DNA of 64,000 nt from Haloarcula regularis (GCF_029338315.1 NZ_CP119794.1:2108001-2172000); one strand, 5' to 3'. Counted from the first letter of the stretch, positions 37,331 to 46,403 are shown. Notes: generated from the sequence alone by a model not told the origin. Numbers and translations are program-made.

Positions 37331-37933
37331 TCATGCAGGCCGGAGCAGGTGGCGCCGGCCGGACAGCACGCCCAGCAACAGCCCGGTGAAGTGCGCGACG
37401 AGGGCGACGCCGGGCGTCGCCGTCCCGAGGGTGATCGCCACCGCCAGCAACCCGGCCAGTGCCAACTGGGTCCGCGGGGCGAGCTCCAGTCCGGCGACGA
37501 CCATGTCGGTGACCCGGTTCGACGCGAGCACGTAGCCAAAGAACGCGAAGATGGCGCCGCTGGCACCGAGGACGCTGACGTTCGCCGCCAGGCCGGGCAC
37601 CACCGGCCCGAGGACGGCGGCGGCCGTGACCTGTGCGACGCCGGCGAGCATCCCCGTCCCGAGGAAAAAGAGGTGGTACCGGCCGCTGGTGGTCTGGCGC
37701 TCGACCAGCAGGCCGACCAGCGCGAGCAGCAGCGCGTTGGCCAGCAAATGCGAGAAGCCAGTATGGGCGTAGACGCTCGTCACGAGCGTCCAGGGCCGGA
37801 CCAGCAGCGGCAGGGAGAGGGCGAGCAGCGCCCGCTGGGGGACAAACAGGCCCAGCACCTGCTGGCAGGCGAAGACGGCGACGAGCACCGACAGCGTGAC
37901 CGCGGTGGGGCTGTCGGCCAGGCGGCGACGCAT
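37331..37933 (-). CDS. Rhomboid-family intramembrane serine protease
   Basis: 200 residues with six TM helices. Catalytic serine is S125 in LGASGAIFAFFG; the histidine is H181 in VALVAHFTGLLLG. The HTGFSHLLANA loop is the usual conserved stretch. It cuts membrane proteins in the bilayer. The rhomboid core is complete; no extra domain is present. Start at 37933 is MRRRLADSPTAVTLS; upstream codons are non-coding. Confidence 0.92.
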   Translation of the reverse strand: MRRRLADSPTAVTLSVLVAVFACQQVLGLFVPQRALLALSLPLLVRPWTLVTSVYAHTGFSHLLANALLLALVGLLVERQTTSGRYHLFFLGTGMLAGVAQVTAAAVLGPVVPGLAANVSVLGASGAIFAFFGYVLASNRVTDMVVAGLELAPRTQLALAGLLAVAITLGTATPGVALVAHFTGLLLGVLSGRRHLLRPA

Positions 37934-38071
37934 CGACCGGGAGTAGGGGAGCCAGACGCAAGAATCGTCCGGCCGGGCGGGATCCAGAACGCCTACCCCG
38001 TACCGGGGTCTGTGCTCAGCCATGGAAACGGGCGCGGCTTCGATGAGACTGGGTTCGACGGGGGGCCGCTG

Positions 38072-38494
38072 ATGGCCGGGGGCACCTACACCCTCGTGCT
38101 CGAACGATCGCGCGAATCGACCATCGAGGTGGGCGCGCTCGGCGACCACCGGTTCCCCGCCGGGTGGTACGCATACACCGGGAGCGCGCTCGGCACCGGC
38201 GGTTTCAGTCGTGTCGAACGCCACCGCGCGGTGGTCTCCGGCCAGAACGACACTCGCCACTGGCACGTCGACTACCTGCTGGGCGAGGCCGCGACGCGCC
38301 TCGAGACCGCGGTGACGACGCCGGCCGACGTCGAGTGTGCGGTGGCCGAGCGCGTCGACGAGGCCCTCGAGACGCCGGTCGCGTTCGACGACTTTGGCTG
38401 TTCGGACTGTGGCTGTCGCTCGCATCTGGCCTTCCACCCGGACCGCGCGGTGCTGCGTTCGGCCGTGCGGCGGGCCCACGACGCGGTGGCGTAG
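38072..38494 (+). CDS. DUF123 GIY-YIG-like nuclease family protein
   Basis: 140 residues. It begins MAGGTYTLVLERSRESTIEV and has GWYAYTGSALGTGGFSRVER, RHWHVDYLLGEAATRL and GCSDCGCRSHLAFHP, the signature of the archaeal DUF123 (Uri-type) family. The YAYTGSA stretch is the GIY-YIG counterpart. Such proteins are predicted endonucleases, perhaps in repair. The start is the ATG at 38072. Convergent with the HMA-domain gene, 19 bp apart. Confidence 0.85.
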   Translation: MAGGTYTLVLERSRESTIEVGALGDHRFPAGWYAYTGSALGTGGFSRVERHRAVVSGQNDTRHWHVDYLLGEAATRLETAVTTPADVECAVAERVDEALETPVAFDDFGCSDCGCRSHLAFHPDRAVLRSAVRRAHDAVA

Positions 38495-38513
38495 CCGGGC
38501 GACGAGATCGTAC

Positions 38514-38720
38514 TCAAGCGACGAGTTCGTAGCCGGCGTCCTCGATGGCCGCCGCCAGCGCGGCCTCGTCGAGGTCACCGCTCGTCTCGACGACCACTTC
38601 GTCGGCGTTCTGGTCGGCGGTCGCCGATTCGACGCCGTCGAGTCCCTCGAGCGCCCCTTCGACGGCCGCCTCACACCCGTCGCAGGCCATCCCCGTGACT
38701 GTGAGGGTTCGCGTTGCCAT
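38514..38720 (-). CDS. Heavy-metal-associated (CopZ-like) domain protein
   Basis: 68 residues forming one HMA domain, beta-alpha-beta-beta-alpha-beta. Metal motif is GMACDGC with C13 and C16. Such proteins bind Cu(I) and hand it to P-type ATPases or sense it. No ATPase gene is adjacent. Length and core are as in CopZ. Confidence 0.92.
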   Translation of the reverse strand: MATRTLTVTGMACDGCEAAVEGALEGLDGVESATADQNADEVVVETSGDLDEAALAAAIEDAGYELVA

Positions 38721-38814
38721 GCCCGACCGTACGGCCCGACGGGACAAAGATGCTCGCCTCGCGGCACGACGTACGGACACCACGGTTATCTCGCGGGCGG
38801 GCAAACCGTGACCC

Positions 38815-39257
38815 ATGCATAGCATCTCACACACGCACATCGTCAACCGCGAACGCGTCCAGCCCAGCCACGCCAACAACTACGAGAGCGCCCACGGGGG
38901 CATCGTGATGAAGTGGATGGACGAGATCGGCGCGATGGCCGCGATGCGGGCCGCCCGGGAGTCGTGTGTCACCGCCCAGATGTCCCGCGTGGACTTCGAG
39001 CGCCCCATCCCCATCGGCGACAACGCACTGGTCGACGCCTACGCCTACGAGACCGGGCGCACGAGCGTCAAGGTCCGCATCCAGGTCGAGCGCGAACACC
39101 CCACACCGGCGAGACGGAGCCGACGACCAGCGCCTACGCCACCTTCGTCGCCATCGAGGACGGCAAACCCACGCCGGTACCCGACCTCGCGGTCGAGACC
39201 GAGGAGTGCGAACGGTTGCGGGAGGCCGCGCTGGCCGACGAACCCGACCGGGAGTGA
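38815..39257 (+). CDS. Hotdog-fold acyl-CoA thioesterase (one frameshift)
   Basis: 147 residues if repaired. The start is MHSISHTHIVNRERVQPSHA; AHGGIVMKWMDEIGAMAAMR is the central helix with the usual D/E, followed by VDFERPIPIGDNALVDAYAY. The frame breaks at a C4 run (39099-39102); a fifth C continues in HTGETEPTTSAYATFVAIED and ends LREAALADEPDRE. Acyl-CoA hydrolases of this YciA/BFIT type control CoA ester pools. Break is likely a base-loss error. Confidence 0.85.
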
Positions 39258-39305
39258 CCGCCGGCCCGCCGGGACAGTTATACTCGTTGACAGCATCTCG
39301 GGAGT

Positions 39306-39758
39306 ATGACCTCCGAACGCGAGGCAGTAGCGGAGACGGTCGACCGACTCATCGACGACGTGGGGACCTGGCCGGGCGTCACCGTCGGCGAGCACCGCTT
39401 CGGCGGGACGGAGTTCCGCGTCGGCCCCCGAGAGATCGGCCACGTCCACGCCTGGGGGATGCTCGACATCGCCTACCTGCGGAAACTGCGCGACGAGCTC
39501 ATCGAGGAGGGCCAGACCGGCGTCCACCACCTGCTGACCGAGTCGGGGTGGACGACGTACATCATCGAGTCCCCCGACGACTACGAGCACGCCCTGTGGC
39601 TGCTCCGCCTGTCGTACCTCTATCACGTCGCCATCGCGAAAAAGACGCCCGCGGGCGCCGAGGAACTGGCCGGCGTCGACGTCGCGGCGGAGCTGGCCGA
39701 ACTCGACCCCAGCGAGGCAGTCCGGGCGGCCTTCGAGCGCCGGCCGGTCAGCGAGTGA
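39306..39758 (+). CDS. Luciferase-like domain protein (DUF5519)
   Basis: 150 residues. It contains FGGTEFRVGPREIGHVHAWG, the DUF5519 hallmark, and YLYHVAIAKKTPAGAEELAG near the end. Function unknown despite the name. It overlaps the convergent membrane protein gene by 11 bp. Start at 39306 (MTSEREAVAETVDRL) is the natural one. Confidence 0.8.
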   Translation: MTSEREAVAETVDRLIDDVGTWPGVTVGEHRFGGTEFRVGPREIGHVHAWGMLDIAYLRKLRDELIEEGQTGVHHLLTESGWTTYIIESPDDYEHALWLLRLSYLYHVAIAKKTPAGAEELAGVDVAAELAELDPSEAVRAAFERRPVSE

Positions 39759-40755
39759 GCAGGCGGTCGGCGACCCGCATCGGGGCCACCGCCGCCGCCA
39801 GGAGGAGGGCCGGCCCGACGAGGTAGCCCGCCCACGTCAGGACGCCCAGCACGGCGGCGACGGTGAGTCCAGCGCGCGCGAGCGTCGTCGTCGGCCCCGT
39901 GCCGAGGGCGACCCGCACCGCCCACGCGCCGGCGACCAGCGGAACGACGGCGAAGACGGCGGTGACGACGGCGCCGGCCGTCGGGCCCGTCGCCGAGAGC
40001 GCGAGCGCCATCTGGCCGACCGTCTCGGCGGCGCTCCCCAGCAACAGGAGTCCCCCGACGCCGGCGCCGACCCGGCGGAGCGACCGGGGCCGCCGGCCAC
40101 GCAGTCGACGCTGCCCCAGCGCCAGGCCCGCGAGCACCGTCGCCAGGAACGGCCCGGCGACGAACGCCGGATGCTGGCCTTCCCAGAGGCGGACGCCGAC
40201 GAGGTCGACGGGCACCCGCGCGTACTCCGCCGGCGAGAACTCCTCGCGGTAGCCGACGGCGACGCCGGCCTGCCCGCTCCGGTTCGCTGGCTCGTAGACG
40301 GCGACCAGGTAGGTCGTCTCGGACTCGACCGGCCGGTCCAGGTTCGCCGTCTGGTAGTTCGCCGACGGCGAGAACGGTTCGTAGGACGGCGTCGCGGGCC
40401 GGTCACCCGCGACGACCAGCGCGCCCATGCCGTCGGGCACCGTCACCTGCGAGGGGACGCCCTCGGTGCCGTCCAGCGACGGGCTCAAGACGACGAACGA
40501 CGGGGTGAACGCCCCCCGGTCTGGGGTGAACGTGCTCACGCGGAGCCGCTCGCCGGGCGACAGCGAGAACCGGTAGTACGCCGCCTCGCCCGGGTCGAGG
40601 TGGTCGTAGAACGACCACGATTTGGCCGCGTCGGGGACGTCGACGGCGCTCTCCGGCGTGGTGTTGTCCGACGGGAAACTGGGGACGTGGGCCAGGGCTG
40701 GGGTGGCCAGCAGTGACAGGGCGAGGACGAGGAGGGCGACCCGGCTGCTGTGCAT
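39748..40755 (-). CDS. Secreted-domain membrane protein of unknown function
   Basis: 335 residues. Signal peptide MHSSRVALLVLALSLLATPA is followed by a beta-rich extracellular domain (about 25-185: SPGERLRVSTFTPDRGAFTP, GMGALVVAGDRP) and a C-terminal membrane part of about five TM helices. PPC-like prepeptidase or surface-sensing domains have similar layouts, but I cannot name the family. The protein is anchored with its N-terminal domain outside. Only the extreme 3' end overlaps the DUF5519 gene. Confidence 0.7.
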   Translation of the reverse strand: MHSSRVALLVLALSLLATPALAHVPSFPSDNTTPESAVDVPDAAKSWSFYDHLDPGEAAYYRFSLSPGERLRVSTFTPDRGAFTPSFVVLSPSLDGTEGVPSQVTVPDGMGALVVAGDRPATPSYEPFSPSANYQTANLDRPVESETTYLVAVYEPANRSGQAGVAVGYREEFSPAEYARVPVDLVGVRLWEGQHPAFVAGPFLATVLAGLALGQRRLRGRRPRSLRRVGAGVGGLLLLGSAAETVGQMALALSATGPTAGAVVTAVFAVVPLVAGAWAVRVALGTGPTTTLARAGLTVAAVLGVLTWAGYLVGPALLLAAAVAPMRVADRLLTR

Positions 40756-41140
40756 GTCGTGTAACGTCGGGCCGAGGCGTTACGGGTCTATGGGTCGCTC
40801 GTCGAACACAGCCGTCGCTCGGCGACGATGCGCCTCGCAGTGAGAGATCGGGGTAAGTCTCGGCCGGAGTGTGAACTACGCGAAGACGGTCGCTCACTCC
40901 GTCCGCGCTGGGTCTTCTCTCGATTCAAATTCCGCGTTAGCCACACACGTCGACGCGGGACGCGGCGCGACGAGACGCGCCGCTCGCAGGTCGTCTCCGA
41001 GAAGAGCCTCGGCCGGAATTTGAACCAGAGTCAGACGTGCTCGCGTTGCTGCGCGCGACTGACAGGGATTCGAATTCCGCGTCCGGCGGTCCACTCGCGA
41101 CGGACCCGTCGCTGTCGCTCCGGGTCAGTCGCTCGGAGAA
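40756..41140. repeat. tRNA-Thr 3'-end remnants and shared tRNA-flanking block
   Basis: No gene is seen in this 385-bp stretch. It holds partial copies of the tRNA-Thr T-arm/3' end: 40858-40876 and 41005-41026 resemble 41141-41163. A block at 41031-41080 (CAGACGTGCTCGC and GCGCGCGACTG-CAGGG parts) recurs near tRNA-Gln (60701-60800). These look like scars of past integrations in tRNA genes. Confidence 0.55.
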
Positions 41141-41212
41141 AGCCTAGGCCGGAATTTGAATCCGGGGTCTCGTCCTTACCAAGGACGCGCTTTACCGCTA
41201 AGCTACCCAGGC
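41141..41212 (-). tRNA. tRNA-Thr (GGT anticodon)
   Basis: 72 nt. Acceptor arms GCCTGGG/CCTAGGC pair (one G-U); anticodon loop reads TTGGTAA giving GGT; T-loop is TTCAAAT; discriminator U. It has no intron and no encoded CCA. Decodes ACC (and ACU by wobble). Confidence 0.93.
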
Positions 41213-41277
41213 GCACCTGAATCTTTCCGGCAAATGTCTTTAGGCGTTTCGATTCGGGTCCGGTATGGCGGTCGGTA

Positions 41278-41931
41278 TCAGTGGTCGGCGGCGGCCTCGG
41301 TGCCGTCTGGGCGGTAGTCACGGTTCGCCCGGGTGACGAGTGCGTCGCCGACCTCCTCGCCGAGGATCCAGGCGTTCTCCGGGAGGCCGTCGGCGGCCAG
41401 GCGGGCCGCGTACTCGCGCAGGGATGGCGAGGGGTGGACGCCGGCGGCGGTGACGCCGGCGACGACGGCCAGTTCGCAGATGTCGGCCTCGAGGTTCTCG
41501 TCTATGGTCTCGTCGCCGGTGGTCTCCCGGACGGTCTGGTCGTGGCCGAACGAGCGGACGACGTCGACGGCGGCCTCGGCGGCCTCGGTGCGGGCGAGCA
41601 GGTAAAAGCCACGCGAGACGAGAACGTCGGCGATGAGGATCTCCAGGTTGGCGGCGTCGCGGTCGCCGCCCGCCCAGGGGTCGTCCTGTGCGAGGTGGCG
41701 GGTGAGGTCGAGCCCCTCGTAGATGAGCTGGACGCCGGCGGCGCGGCCGGTGATGCCGTCGTCGAGATCGGTCGGCCCGTCGCGGGCGGCCCGGGCGCTG
41801 ACGAGGGTCAACACGCCGGGCGTGAGCGGGGCATCGGAGAGGCGGTCGGTGATCCGGTCGCGGAACCGGTCGGGCTCGACGTCCTCGACCGCGGCCAGGG
41901 CTGCTCGGCGAACCGCCGCGACTTCCTGCAT
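41278..41931 (-). CDS. Conserved haloarchaeal all-alpha protein (polyprenyl synthase-like?)
   Basis: 217 residues, alpha-helical and acidic. Stretches such as GVLTLVSARAARDG, LIYEGLDLTRHLAQDDPW and ADVLVSRGFYLLARTEAAEA give the feel of an isoprenyl-synthase fold, but the two DDxxD motifs are absent, so catalysis is unlikely. It may be in a haloarchaeal DUF family (DUF7114 from memory). It lies next to tRNA-Thr and divergent from the enoyl-CoA hydratase gene. Function unknown. Confidence 0.65.
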   Translation of the reverse strand: MQEVAAVRRAALAAVEDVEPDRFRDRITDRLSDAPLTPGVLTLVSARAARDGPTDLDDGITGRAAGVQLIYEGLDLTRHLAQDDPWAGGDRDAANLEILIADVLVSRGFYLLARTEAAEAAVDVVRSFGHDQTVRETTGDETIDENLEADICELAVVAGVTAAGVHPSPSLREYAARLAADGLPENAWILGEEVGDALVTRANRDYRPDGTEAAADH

Positions 41932-41992
41932 TGGCCCCTCCTAGCGGCGGGAAGGGCAAAGACCTTTGGAAACGGCAGGGACAGGGGGAGGC

Positions 41993-42670
41993 ATGATACG
42001 GACGACGGCGGCCGGGGACGTCTGCGAAGTACGGCTCGACCGGCCCGAGCGGCGCAACGCGCTCACACGCGAGGGGCTGGCGGCCCTGGAGTCGGCCGTC
42101 GCGGACGCCACGGCACCCGTGCTCTACCTTTCCGGGGCGGGCCCGGCGTTCTGTGCGGGGGCGGACCTCGACGTCGTCCGGTCGCTGGACGCCGAGTCGG
42201 CGAGCGAGTTCGCCGCGCTGGGCCAGCGGGTGGCACGCGCACTGGCGACCTACGACGGGGCGGTCGTCGCGGGTATCGACGGGGCGGCCCGCGGGGGCGG
42301 CGTCGAGCTGGCGCTGGCCTGTGACCTGCGGGTGGCGACACCCGACGCGACGTTCGCCGAGACGGGCGTCAAACTCGGCCTGTTCGGGGCCTGGGGCGGG
42401 ACGGCGCGCCTCCCGAACGTCGTCGGGCAGGGCGAGGCGCTGGACCTGGCGCTGTCCGGGCGCACCGTCGACGCCGAGGCGGCCCTGCGGATGGGGCTGG
42501 TTTCGCGGGTGACCGACGACCCGCGGACGGTGGCCGACGAGGTCGCGAACGTCGACCACGACGCGCTCCGGCGGGTGAAGGCATTGGTCCGCGAGGACGC
42601 CCCGCTGGCGACCCAGGAGCGACGCGAACGCGAGACCTTCGTCGAGCTCGTGTCTGGCGGCGCGCCGTGA
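41993..42670 (+). CDS. Enoyl-CoA hydratase/isomerase family protein
   Basis: 225 residues, shorter than usual (about 260). Crotonase fold: LDRPERRNALTREGLAALES, oxyanion hole parts GAGPAFCAGADLDVVRS and GAARGGGVELALACDLRVAT, then LGLFGAWGGTARLPNVVG. The C-terminal oligomerisation helices are shortened. Role in fatty or aromatic acyl-CoA degradation is likely; the exact substrate is unknown. Divergent from the alpha-helical gene with about 60 bp between. Confidence 0.88.
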   Translation: MIRTTAAGDVCEVRLDRPERRNALTREGLAALESAVADATAPVLYLSGAGPAFCAGADLDVVRSLDAESASEFAALGQRVARALATYDGAVVAGIDGAARGGGVELALACDLRVATPDATFAETGVKLGLFGAWGGTARLPNVVGQGEALDLALSGRTVDAEAALRMGLVSRVTDDPRTVADEVANVDHDALRRVKALVREDAPLATQERRERETFVELVSGGAP

Positions 42671-42719
42671 CCCGCACGGGCCCGCACGTTGAAACCCCCT
42701 GGCCGCCTACGGGACCCAA

Positions 42720-43430
42720 ATGCCCGACTGCGACTACTGCTCGGCGTCCTTCGAGGCCGAGGCCGACTACCTCGACCACCTGGCCGCCGACCATGAGGGG
42801 GGACTCGGGTCGATAGACCGGCGCCGGGTGGCACAGCACACGAGCGACGACGGGAGCGGGCCGCCCCTGGCCCTGCTCGCGATCGGCGCCGTCGTCGTCA
42901 TCGGAGCCGTGCTGGCGGTGTATCTCACCACCAGCGGCGACGGCCCGGCCGTTGGCGGCATCGAGGGCCAGTCCTTAGACGAGCGGGGCGATAGCGACCT
43001 GCTCGCGGGCGTCGAGTCGTTCCCGAACCAGGGTACTGAACACGTCCAGCGCGGGACCGACGTCCAGTACGACCAGATGCCGCCCCTCTCCGGTCCCCAC
43101 TACAGCGGCACGGTCGGGGCGGGCTTTTACACCGAGGCGCAACCGCTCGGCGACCTGGTCCACACGCTCGAACACGGTGCGGTCGTCGTCTACTACGACC
43201 CCGCGGCGCTGACCAACGAGTCCCGGGAGAGCCTGGAGACGTACGCCTCGATACACACCGGGACCTGGCGCAGCGTCGTGGTCGTCCCCACCCCCAGCGA
43301 GGACCCGGAGGCCGACTACGTCCTGACCGCCTGGCGCCACCGCCTGTACATGGACGCCTACGACGCCGAGACGGTCCACGCGTTCCTCTCGGAGTACCTC
43401 GGCCGCGGCCCCGAGAACCCGGTTCGATAG
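42720..43430 (+). CDS. Zinc-finger, TM and DUF3105 domain protein
   Basis: 236 residues. N-terminal C2H2 finger has C4, C7, H20, H25. A single TM segment (PLALLAIGAVVVIGAVLAVY) lies near residues 50-69, then a DUF3105 domain with QMPPLSGPHYSGTVGAGFY and LVHTLEHGAVVVYYDP. The finger would lie in the cytosol and DUF3105 outside. DUF3105 function is unknown; His-rich surface suggests metal binding. It is convergent with nadE. Confidence 0.82.
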   Translation: MPDCDYCSASFEAEADYLDHLAADHEGGLGSIDRRRVAQHTSDDGSGPPLALLAIGAVVVIGAVLAVYLTTSGDGPAVGGIEGQSLDERGDSDLLAGVESFPNQGTEHVQRGTDVQYDQMPPLSGPHYSGTVGAGFYTEAQPLGDLVHTLEHGAVVVYYDPAALTNESRESLETYASIHTGTWRSVVVVPTPSEDPEADYVLTAWRHRLYMDAYDAETVHAFLSEYLGRGPENPVR

Positions 43431-43458
43431 GCTTCTACTGCGAGTCGAACGCGATAAC

Positions 43459-44292
43459 TCAGTACAGCGGGTCGGGCCCCGGCGGCATCGCGCGCTTGTG
43501 CGCGCTGGACTCGTACATCTCCCTGACCTGCTCGACGAGGGACGCCGGGACGCCGATGTGGTCGGCCGTGGCGGCCTGCGGGACGCCGCCGTCGACGTGG
43601 AGCGCGAGGATCGAGTCGAGCGTGTCGTAGTCCATCCCCATCTCGTCGGCGTCGGTCTGGCCGGCCCACATCTCGGCGCTGGCGGTCTTCGCGGCGAGGT
43701 CCGCGGGGACGCCGACGTGCCGGGCGAGCTGGCGGACCTGCTGTTTGTACAGCGTCGCGATGGGGTGACAGTCGACGGCGCCGTCGCCGTACTTCGTGTA
43801 GTAGCCCACGAGCGCCTCGCTGCGGTTACCGGTCCCCAGCACCAGCGCGTCCTCGTGGTTGGCGACGAGATAGTTGAGCACCGCACGACAGCGCACCCGG
43901 AGGTTGCCCACGGCCAGCTGGTCGCCGTCGGCGTCCGGATAGGCCTCGAGGAACGCGTCGACGAGCGGGTTGATCTCGACGACGTCGTACTCGATGCCGA
44001 GCAAGTCGGCGGCGACGCGTTCGGCGTCGCTCATGTTCTCGGCGCGGTTGACCTCGCTGGGCATCACGAGGCCGTGGACGGCGTCCGCCCCCAGCGCCTC
44101 GACGGCCAGGTGGGAGGTGAGCGTGCTGTCGATACCGCCCGAGAGGCCGATGACCGCGCGGTCGACGCCCGCTGCCTCGAGCTGGGCCCGGATGAACGCG
44201 GTGACGTGCTCGCGGTGTGCCTCGAGCTCTGCCTCGGAGAAGGTCAGGTCCAGTGGCGTGTCCGCCCTGACGACCGTTTCGGCGTCTGCCAT
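43459..44292 (-). CDS. nadE: NAD synthetase (ammonia-dependent)
   Basis: 277 residues. Adenylates nicotinate adenine dinucleotide and uses ammonia to make NAD. PP-loop is VIGLSGGIDSTLTSHLAVEA; further family stretches are LGTGNRSEALVGYYTKYGDG and HPIATLYKQQVRQLARHVG. No glutaminase domain is present, so it uses free ammonia. Start at 44292 (MADAETVVRADTPLDLTFSE) is preceded by a TATA-like box about 28 bp upstream. Confidence 0.95.
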   Translation of the reverse strand: MADAETVVRADTPLDLTFSEAELEAHREHVTAFIRAQLEAAGVDRAVIGLSGGIDSTLTSHLAVEALGADAVHGLVMPSEVNRAENMSDAERVAADLLGIEYDVVEINPLVDAFLEAYPDADGDQLAVGNLRVRCRAVLNYLVANHEDALVLGTGNRSEALVGYYTKYGDGAVDCHPIATLYKQQVRQLARHVGVPADLAAKTASAEMWAGQTDADEMGMDYDTLDSILALHVDGGVPQAATADHIGVPASLVEQVREMYESSAHKRAMPPGPDPLY

Positions 44293-44318
44293 ACGCGTTG
44301 GTAGGTCGGGGTGGACTA

Positions 44319-44325
44319 ATAGCCA
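44319..44325 (-). promoter_or_regulatory. TATA-like box of nadE
   Basis: CTATTAG (minus strand) 27-33 bp before the nadE start, the usual leaderless spacing. Confidence 0.45.
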
Positions 44326-44450
44326 CTCATCGTGGCGACATTTTCGAACGGACGTCCACTCCCGACCGGCGGCGAGTCCGGCGACGGCGCCCGGAAGCGC
44401 TACGTTGAAGTGCGACCGACGTGGACTCTGGGATGCAAACCGAGACACGT

Positions 44451-44461
44451 GCGCCGGTGGT
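44451..44461 (+). repeat. Partial 5'-end copy of tRNA-Gly
   Basis: GCGCCGGTGGT, the first 11 bases of the tRNA-Gly at 44510, is repeated 59 bp upstream, followed by an unrelated hairpin GATTCC-GCA-GGAATC. Possibly a scar of earlier rearrangement. Confidence 0.5.
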
Positions 44462-44509
44462 GAGCGATTCCGCAGGAATCGCGAGCCTCGGGGCGCGAAC
44501 GAAGTGAGC

Positions 44510-44580
44510 GCGCCGGTGGTCCAGTGGTAGGACATTGGCTTCCCAAGCCAATAGCCCGGGTTCAATTCCCGGCCGGCGCA
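44510..44580 (+). tRNA. tRNA-Gly (CCC anticodon), integration target
   Basis: 71 nt. Acceptor GCGCCGG/CCGGCGC pairs fully; anticodon loop TTCCCAA gives CCC; T-arm GCCCGGGTTCAATTCCCGGC is intact; discriminator A. The right 43 bases are the left attachment site of the element, and the gene remains whole after insertion, as integration at tRNA 3' ends requires. Confidence 0.95.
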
Positions 44581-44583
44581 TCC
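44538..44583. repeat. attL direct repeat (46 bp)
   Basis: 46 bases identical to 50505-50550, starting in the anticodon arm at GCTTCCC and ending 3 bases past the tRNA end (CATCC). Integrase acts within this core. Confidence 0.93.
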
Positions 44584-44595
44584 TACACCCGTTTC

Positions 44596-44634
44596 TTCAT
44601 GCGGTTTCGGTCGGTCTGACAACAGACCGATGAA
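44596..44634. other. Hairpin next to attL
   Basis: Perfect 8-bp stem TCGGTCTG/CAGACCGA with ACAA loop at 44611-44630, flanked by TTCAT/ATGAA (44596-44600 and 44630-44634). Directly after the tRNA it may end tRNA transcription or serve as an integrase arm site. Confidence 0.5.
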
Positions 44635-44707
44635 AACTAATACGCTAACGGTAGCCGGAAAATCACCGGTACCACCGAACCGAAAGTACAGCTTGGACAG
44701 TACCAAT

Positions 44708-44806
44708 CCAGTCCTGAATGTCATTCAGGAAACTGGTTCACCAATCACCCGACAAAGAGGGTTAACTGTGAGTTATGATGCGGAACTATCAATTTATTAA
44801 CAGTTA
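44708..44806. promoter_or_regulatory. Integrase upstream palindromes and promoter
   Basis: CCAGT-CCTGAAT-GTC-ATTCAGG-AA-ACTGG forms a long hairpin at 44708-44735. Inverted repeats TAACTGT (44763-44769) and ACAGTTA (44800-44806) bracket a TATA-like ATTTATTA, 17-30 bp before the integrase ATG at 44823. A repressor or integrase binding here is plausible. Confidence 0.45.
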
Positions 44807-44822
44807 GATACTACTGTGAACC

Positions 44823-45991
44823 ATGACTCGTCAAACTCAAACCGACGACACGAACAGCATGGACGCACCGAACGACCCTCCGGAAAAGGTGGAAGGGATT
44901 CAGTTGCTTCCCAAGCCGACCCGTGAGCGACTGAACGGGATGCAACGCGAAGACTACAAGCAACACCGATACAACTGGTTCGGTGGCTACTCGAAAAAGG
45001 CAAGAACCCTGAAAAGGAGATCGGCTACAAGTCATCTACTGCTCAGGGACGAGCACCGCGTATCGATCTATTTTACCGGTTTGTCTGGGATCTTGAAGGA
45101 CGATATACGACGCAAGTCACACACGACCACGCAGATGAGTACGTCAAGCACGTTTCAAGAGATCAAGATACGACAAAGAATGACCGGTCTAACAAGCAGA
45201 ATGCCATCATTACACTGTTCAAATGGCGGTCCGAAATGTTCGGGGATGACATATGGGAACCGGATGAAGCATGGCGAGAACATGGTGGGGGTAATAGTGA
45301 CCAGAAAGATCAACCCCACTTCACAGATCGGGAGCGAGATCTTCTACGGGATGCAGTACTCGATTTCCGATCTGTCCCGCACTACAACACGCTGGACCCG
45401 GACGAGCGGGACGAGATGAAGGCATACCTCTCGCAACGACTGGAAAAGCCGAAAAACGACATCACTCCTGACGACTTCGGGTCAGTCCCTACCCGGAAGT
45501 ACGCAAGTCTGATTCACACCACACTTGACACCGGTCTTCGGCCGAGTGAAGTAGCCGAGTTTCGGGTAAGTTGGTTCGACCCTGCCAATGCCCGGATCAT
45601 CATTCCGGAGCAACACAGTCAGAAGAACACAAACCGATGGGTGTGTAGTCTTCGCCAGCGGACTGCTACGATCCTCTCACAATGGGTTGATGAACGAGCA
45701 ACACGCGCCAAGTACGACGATAGCGAGAGACTGTGGTTGACTAAGTACGGGAACCCCTACGGTTCCGGCTCACTCAACAGGCTTCTCGAAGATCTGTGCG
45801 AACACGCAGGCATCGCCAAGCGGGACCGAACGTGGTACTCAATCCGCCGGAGTACGGCTAACGTGGTCGGGACAAACGCTTCTGCCGAACACGCACGGAA
45901 ACAGATGCGACACAAACAGGTGGAGACGACGATGCGGTACATTCAGCCTGATGAGGAAAAGACCCGTGAGGCACTGAATCAGGGAGGATAA
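44823..45991 (+). CDS. Tyrosine recombinase/integrase of the element (one frameshift)
   Basis: 389 residues if repaired. N-terminal SAM-like domain begins after an acidic lead (PPEKVEGIQLLPKPTRERLN), up to EDYKQHRYNWF; the frame shifts at 44982-44983 (GG, perhaps GGG) and continues WLLEKGKNPEKEIGYKSS. The catalytic domain after about residue 210 has DTGLRPSEVAEFRVSW (R), HSQKNTNRW (K), WYSIRRS in place of HxxR, then HKQVETTMRYIQP with H and the nucleophile Y. This is the haloarchaeal XerC/D-like type found beside tRNA att sites. Whether the shift is real (locking the element) or a base loss is open. Confidence 0.85.
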
Positions 45992-46403
45992 CAAGCGACG
46001 GAACAGCAACGATTCAGTGTGCTGTCTATGGACTCGTCTCTGCAATCGCATGCAAAATCGCTTGGTTTCGAACCGTGTGGCTGTCGAATCCTATGTTGAG
46101 TGAACACTACGATAGACAGAATATAGTACCGAAAACGAGAGATAGAGCGAGAATGCTTCGACGATCTCGAAAGTCTCTGGCTTCTAAATCTCGGCCGAGT
46201 ATGTCCCAAACACGGAGTGGTGAGCACGCTTGCGAGTTACCCTGCGTGACTCCCGTGACAAGACAAATTCGAACATCGATTTACTCCGGCGAGCCGGTAG
46301 TTTTAATTCACGACAACCCCACACTACGAGTGAAAGGAGTCAAGATAAGTATCGGGCAACCCCGGTCCAACAGGATTCGCCCGATGGCTCCGTGATTGAA
46401 GCC
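45992..46403. other. 412-bp AT-richer intergenic stretch on the element
   Basis: No convincing gene. It holds TTTTAAT at 46301-46307 and an ATAGACAGAATATAGTA-type TATA-like segment near 46114-46126. Possible promoter of the AbrB-nuclease pair; a long leader of about 75-100 nt would follow if the TTTTAAT box is used. Short frames on both strands have no coding signal. Confidence 0.4.

Noticed and set aside
44327-44581. Minus-strand frame reading MRRPGIEPG through the tRNA-Gly gene
   Set aside because: This peptide is a well-known false call created by antisense tRNA sequence; the tRNA is clear.
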